From positions 3,479,280-3,543,279 of the forward strand of contig NW_006494916.1 in NCBI RefSeq assembly GCF_000471905.2: a stretch of 64,000 nt of DNA. Reading direction: 5' to 3'. Made by a program: the position numbers and the translations under genes. Below are positions 58,861 to 64,000 of the stretch, one piece after another. Each line of letters opens with the position of its first letter. Within the stretch, counting starts at the first letter, position 1. The notes under the pieces were generated by a model. It was not told where the DNA came from, searched no databases, and saw only the letters and a list, made by a program, of their open reading frames with translations. The DNA comes from Amborella trichopoda. Taxonomy: Eukaryota; Streptophyta; Magnoliopsida; Amborellales; Amborellaceae.

Positions 58861-59990
58861 ATGAGACTCCATGGGGAATAGAGCCATTACCAAAAACTGG
58901 GCTTGCTGAAGGGCGAGGTTGTGGTGTAGGGAATGAACTTCCTGAGGATATGGGTTGATGGTCCGGAGGGGAGCTGCAAGGCCTCCGTATGCAGCATTAG
59001 ACCTGAATGATGGCGTCAGGTCCCTTGGTGAAGCGCGCGACAGTAGTCCTTGGCCAAACGTAGGGTAATAACTCCTTGACAGAGCACGCGGCAATAGCCT
59101 CCTGACGAAGCGCTCGGTGATAGTCCCTAGACGAGATGTACAGTGACAATCTTCTGAACGAAGCGTGTGGCGCTAGTCCCAAGACGAAGTCTTGACGAGG
59201 CACGCGGCGATGCTGCTTCGGGTTTAGGGCTTAGCTGCCCCAGCCTGGCCTTATCGCCATCAAGAGCTGGGGATTGAAGCGTCATTCTGAGTTTATAGGG
59301 GGCAGTCTCTAGTACTGTAGGGTATAAAAGGGGGAGAAACCCTACATTACTGTTTTATCGAAGGATAAAATAATAGAAGGGCTTTTTAGAGAGAAAGAGT
59401 CGAAGCTCCTGGCGAGGGTTTTTCGGCAAGCACTTCTCGATCAGAACTTGTAGAGAAAGGTCCTTAGGGATTTTTATGGCGAACTTCATGAGGTGTGAAG
59501 CACTTGCGAACGGTTTTCGACCAGCATCGAAGCTTTCTGAGCAAGGAAGAGGATCTCTCAGGGCCTTGCCAGACTTTGCAGAGGTGTCCTACAGGAGTTA
59601 GAGTGTTTCTCTGGTCGTTCTACTATTGAAGGGGAGGTCGCAGGGAGCTCAGAGGGCTCTATCAGCTCTCTGGTTGTCAGAGGAGAAGGAGAAGGGGCTG
59701 CATTGAGTTCACCAAAATTTTAGCAGAATTTTCGTGAGCTTTAGGGGACTGTTGAAGTGGAAACCAGGGAAAAGGGCAATTTGCAAGGTCATAGGGAAGC
59801 TTTCGGGGATTTCCGGTGGTTTTTGCCAACTCCAGCAACAAGCAGGATGCGAGAGAGGGTTTTCTCGATGTTTTCCATGATATTTCCAGCCATCGAAAAA
59901 TGGGGAAAAACAGGGTTAGACGGGGGTTCCCATTAGGTGGAAAAGTGTTTATGATAGGGGGAAGCCACGCCAATAGGGGAAAGAACAAGG
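58861..59990 (+). promoter_or_regulatory. Promoter-like, LTR-like segment
   Basis: A TATA box gggtataaaagggggag lies at about 59320, followed by a transcript-like stretch. The structure resembles the U3-R-U5 of a plant LTR element on the plus strand. Its start and any partner LTR were not found. It abuts the truncated end of the minus-strand gypsy element at about 59990. Confidence 0.4.
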
Positions 59991-59994
59991 TCAG

Positions 59995-62900
59995 CTGAGG
60001 GATCCTGGTGGTCGGAGGTGTGAAAAGGGTCTATATTGCCCTGACAGATTCGAAATGAACCTTCGAATGTAGGCGAGCTGTCCTTGGAGGGACCGCAGTT
60101 CATGGAGGGTTGTAGGCAGCGGCATATCCTGAATTGCCTTGATTTTGACTGGCTCGATCTCCAGCCCACGGTATCTCATAATAAACCCTAAGAATTTTCC
60201 TGAGCGTACGGTGAAGGCGCTTTCAAGGTTCATCTTGATCTAGTGATGTTGCAACCGCTCAAATGCCTTTTTAAGGTCTTGCATGTGAGTGGCTTTTGTT
60301 TCAGTCTTTACCAGCAAGTCATCCACATGTCCCTGAAGATGGTTGTCATGGCTCGTTGATACGTGGCACCGGCATTGTTTAGTCCAAAAGGCATCACATT
60401 GTAGCAAAAGACACTTTTTGGAGTCAAGAACGCAGTGGCCTCCTCATCCTCTAGCGCCATCCTGATTTGGTTGTAACCAGAATAACCGTCCATAAAAGAG
60501 AAGATTTGGCAATGGGTCCTGAAGTCAACCAGCATCTCGATGAATGACAAGGGGAATCGTCTTTGGGACAAGCAGTGTTCAAGTCACGAAAGTCGATGCA
60601 GACCCTAATTTGGCTATTCTTCTTCTTGACTTTGACGACATTCGCCAGCCATCTTGGGTATTTGACTTCACATATGAATCCACCTTACCTGAGCTTGTTC
60701 ACCTCAGCATCGATCTGCACCTCGAGGCTGAGCCTAAACCTTATTGACTTCTGCTTCATGGGTTTAATGGTAGGATCAATACTGAAGCGATGGACAACAA
60801 TCTGAGAGTCTAGACCAAGCATCTCGTGATAATGTCAAGCGAAGACGTTCTGACTTGCTCGAAGGAGGGAGATATAGCTTTCTTTCTCTTCCGGGGACAT
60901 CTTTGCTGAGATGAATGTTGACCTTAGGTCGGCCTTATCCCCCAGGTTGATCTCTTCCAGTTCATCAGCCGTGGCCTGACCGCCCTCTTCCCACTCTTCG
61001 GGAGCTTCCTGAAGTTCCTCGTCGGGGGACTCACAATTTCTTCGATCTCGAGTGTAGCCACCCATGACCCGGACATCTCAACCACTAGGAGGGGCACAAT
61101 GTGGGGGAGGGCTGATCTTTGGTTAGTCCAGGCTATAGAAGGGTTAGCTTCAAGCGGGGGGTCCATAGCCTTGTGATGGGGCTCACTCAGCACTTACCCT
61201 AAACTGGGCAACGCCTCGTGCGCTTGGATCATGTTGCAGGCTTCGTGGAGGGAGGAGCTCGGGGATGGATTGGCTTTGACTAGGGTTTCCAGGGTGTCGA
61301 CGGCTATCGAGTATCTTGCTGCTTGGGCCAACATTTCTCTGAGGCGTTTTTACTACGGCATGGTGAGGCTGGTGTCTCCGAACGCCCTATTTAGAGAGTC
61401 GAAGGCTGGGCATCTTCGAGCAGTACCTGTAGAAGGAATAGAGGAGAGGGAAGGAGAAGAAGGGTTAGAACGTTCCTGACAGCTTTTTACGTCGTCGTCG
61501 GAGTTAGACGTTTGCAGGGGTATTTAGTGCTTGCCCTAACTTTGACCGCTGTGGGGTGCTTTTAACGTCGTCACCCGTTTTAGCTGGCTCCTGAGATATT
61601 GATGACTTAGGGATGTCTTCCTGATTGAATGATAAGATGAGGCGAGTTGTGCCTGGGATGAAGTCCTGCAAGGTCGGTAGCAGAGGAAGGGGTCTGAGGA
61701 ATTCTTCCTCGACTGGTGGCTGAAGAAGATGATTTCTTCGACAGACCGACCTAGGTGTTCTCCGTATCCTTCGGGATCCCCGAGGGGGTGTTTGGACCGC
61801 CCCATCAAGCTAGCGAGAGGCGGTGGCCTAGCGGACTGCCTCGCGTCTCAGGGACTTGAACCAGCTTCACCCATAGTAGACTTCCCAAGGCTAAGAGGTC
61901 GAAGGCCCTGAGGAGTCCAGTGCATACTCATGAGGTGTTCCAGGGCTTGGACGTGTTCTGGAAAAATCGCCCAGTCGATGAGACCTTGCTGGAATTTCTT
62001 CACGACTATGGCCTCGAACCTAGAGCAATCATTGAGTTCGTGGCCACACACTTGGTGATAGAGGCACCAGATCTTTTCCGTGCCTCGGGCAAGGTGTCTT
62101 GGCTGCATGGCGAGCTTGGGAGTGACAAGACCTTGGTGGAGCATCACTTCGAAGAGGGCCTGGAGAGGGTCTTGCTCGGCGCTTCCCTGGGCTTGCGTCG
62201 GAAGGTCTTCTTGTGCAGGCGGGAGCGAAACTTGAGGGTGTCTTGTTGGGTCACCTTGAACTTCCTGGCACTGCTGCATCTTTTCGGCTAAGAGCTTACA
62301 GAAGCTAATGCACTCGCTGAAGTCATGGCCTCGTATCCGGTGATATTGGCACCAGAGGTTCTCGGTCCCTAGAGGCAAGAACTTAGGCTGCCTTGTCGGC
62401 TTTGGGGTGGCAATTCCTTCTTCGAGCATTATGGAGAAGAATGCACAAAGGATAGCTGGTGCCCCATCATCTTCTTGGATTGTGATTATGTGAGATGCCT
62501 CAACTGCCCCGAACGTCTTTTTCAATTCTTCAAGCTTTATCTGACCCTTGTTGATAAGGGCTTCGATAGGGTCGTTGAGCTTATAGCAGTCATGAGTGGG
62601 GTGGCAGACCTTCCTGTGATAGGCGCAGTACCTCTCATTTGCCTCTTGCCCAGCCAACTCCGTAGTATTGGCCTCCAGCAATGGTATCATGTTCTGTTCT
62701 AGCAGTAGTCAAAGTAGTGCAGGTGTCCACTCCATGTTGAAGGGGTAAATCTTATTCTGGTGTTGGGCCAAGTAGTTGCTTCGCCCAGAGTTTTTAGGAG
62801 GTAGAACGTTGTTGTAGGCCTGCTACTTGGCCTTGGCCGGAGGCGCCAGTGCCTTGGAGAGGTCCAGGGTTTGAGAAACCAAGCCTTTGGTGTCAGCCAC

Positions 62901-63810
62901 GGTGATGGCCGCGCTGATTGTTGCCTTTTGATTGCCCCAACCATTGGGGCTTGAGTTTGAGCTGGTACGTTGCTGACGGGCGTTGTCGTGCTTGAACAAT
63001 CCCTCAATATAGACTGCTTTAGAGATAAGCTCTAACATGGAGGGTGGATTGGATCCCTCAACATGTAGGGCGATCTTAGAAAGCATGTTCGGTATGCAGG
63101 TCTGGACTGCTTCCTTCTCGGTCATGGGAGTCGCGTGAAAAGTCGCCAACTCTCTCCATCGGGTGATAAATTTATCAACCGGCTCACCAAGGTCTTGCAT
63201 CAAGGTGAGAAGCTCAATGGTTTCCATGTCCCTTTGGACTTCCTAGACGTGTTGGTAGAAAAACTGCTCCATTTCTTGTCAGGTGTTCACTGAGTTTGAC
63301 GGCAACCGAGCATACCATTGGAAGGCTAGTCCTTCGAGACTTTTGATGAATTAGCAGAGGAGAAGACGTCCGTCAGTTGCCGTCTCACGGCAGGCCGCTT
63401 GGAAGTGGGCCGTATGCTGGTGAGGAGATGTGGTACCATTGAACAAGGGGAGTTTCCCTTTATAGTAGTTCAGGGGAAACGACACCTGGTAAATGTACAA
63501 AGGATACGGCCTTTGGTAGAGTGGCGGCTCGTGCATACCTGGGACCTTGTTCTTGAGGTTATGGGCCACAATAGCATCTATGTCAGTTTGGGAGACCCCA
63601 CGAGAAGAGGAATTGTCTTGAGAAACAGGTGGGGGGGAGCCAGCCTAGGAGCTGTGTCCTCATTGGTTGGGGAGTCAGGTGTAAAAGGGACCCTGGAGGC
63701 CTCTAGGCGCTCCATCTTTCTGATGATGGCTTGCATCATTTCCTCGAACTTGTTCATCCGCTCTTCCTGAGTGTCGTTCGGGTCATTGATCACCATGACA
63801 TTGAACATTT
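59995..63810 (-). mobile_element. Degenerate Ty3/gypsy gag-pol, truncated
   Basis: Minus-strand gag begins near 63810 (frame 63808-63578, then 63569-63351). It continues with a FIKSLEGLAFQWYARLP-type motif near 63330, then 63227-62823, and a zinc-knuckle frame at 62690-61848. The segment 61840-61070 is poorly conserved and I see no protease motif. Reverse transcriptase starts with EEINLGDKADLRSTF (about 60950), then HRFSIDPTIKPMKQKS, PRWLANVVKVKKKN, RVCIDFRDLNTACPKDD, FSFMDGYSGYNQIRM and MPFGLNNAGATYQRAMTTIF (about 60360). The D-D active-site segment follows a short deletion and a frameshift near 60325, read as HVDDLLVKT. The RT thumb-like part runs to about 60000 and then stops. RNase H and integrase are absent. 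Many frameshifts and stops make it inactive. Confidence 0.85.
61848..62690 (-). pseudogene. Gypsy gag fragment with three C-H-H-C knuckles
   Basis: A 280-codon open frame starts at ATG 62690. Three motifs of spacing C-X2-H-X4-H-X4-C lie at C22/H25/H30/C35, C114/H117/H122/C127 and C209/H212/H217/C222. The second and third sit in a direct protein duplication of about 95 residues (83-127 and 178-222), with matching blocks such as LEEGIATPK / LHQGLVTPK and the WCQYHRIRGHDFSEC / WCLYHQVCGHELNDC pair. Such knuckles in Ty3/gypsy gag bind nucleic acid. Plant elements of this type usually carry one. This frame is intact over its length while its neighbours are broken. It is part of the element at 59995-63810. 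Confidence 0.75.
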
Positions 63811-64000
63811 CTTCTAGGAGGTCAGAGTCAGGTGATGTAACAGACTACCGAGGCTGACGAGTCACATGCAACAAGTCAGTCTGGAGGGGCTCAACCTGCC
63901 CCGACTGGACTCGGGCTTTGTATGCCGATCTTGTGAGGGCCGATTCTTGACAGTCTTGGGATCATCGCTTTTGGGTGGTGATCACCGAATAGTACTCCTG
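63811..64000. other. Window end, 5' side of the gypsy element
   Basis: Nothing definite was seen. The 5' leader and LTR of the minus-strand gypsy element would be expected beyond the window. Confidence 0.4.

Overview
The window looks like intergenic nuclear DNA of a flowering plant. It is AT-rich and dominated by decayed LTR retrotransposons, MITEs, an RTE-type non-LTR element and many tandem arrays. Pol III-like boxes and purine tracts are scattered, and there are no operon-like gene clusters. The species cannot be fixed from the sequence. Only two genes look intact and functional. Both encode intronless single-finger C2H2 proteins of the plant QALGGH class, with a C-terminal EAR-type LDLELRL motif: a TAC1-like protein at 16303-16791 (+) and a SUPERMAN/ZFP10-like protein at 43577-44242 (-). 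They face each other across about 27 kb of transposon-rich DNA. No metabolic pathway or operon is present, so the genes share a family rather than a visible joint process.

Layout. 1-16.2 kb: a MITE end; a 3 kb dispersed repeat (2.3-5.3 kb) with internal tandem and polypurine blocks; a broken plant-mobile-domain gene (6.9-7.6 kb, -) downstream of a minus-strand LTR-like sequence (up to 9308); a plus-strand LTR-like sequence from 10725; and two MITEs. 16.2-18.3 kb: the TAC1-like gene, then an assembly gap. 18.4-20.3 kb: an RTE reverse-transcriptase relic and an LTR fragment. 22.1-26.1 kb: an internally deleted Ty1/copia element with PBS, polypurine tract and 3' LTR. 26.1-28.7 kb: two LTR-like sequences in inverted orientation around unrelated DNA.

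28.7-43.5 kb: mostly MITEs, including a Mutator-type MITE with a perfect 9-bp target duplication, hAT-like GGGCC-rich elements, and minisatellites. 43.6-44.2 kb: the SUPERMAN-like gene, which carries a telomere-type hexamer repeat inside its coding sequence. 46.2-51.2 kb: two direct copies of a copia LTR with a PBS beside one of them. 52.4-55.1 kb: the second copy of the 3 kb dispersed repeat, holding an assembly gap. 55.2-58.9 kb: a run of four different tandem arrays. 59.3 kb: a promoter-like sequence. 60.0-63.8 kb: a degenerate Ty3/gypsy gag-pol on the minus strand, whose gag carries three zinc-knuckle-like C-H-H-C motifs.

No CRISPR array, rRNA or convincing tRNA was seen. I found no new multigene system. 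The most unusual observations are the tripled zinc-knuckle gag, the telomeric repeat coding for Asn-Pro, the mobile-domain relic behind an LTR, the inverted LTR pair and the 35-bp array. All repeat boundaries come from reading and aligning by eye.
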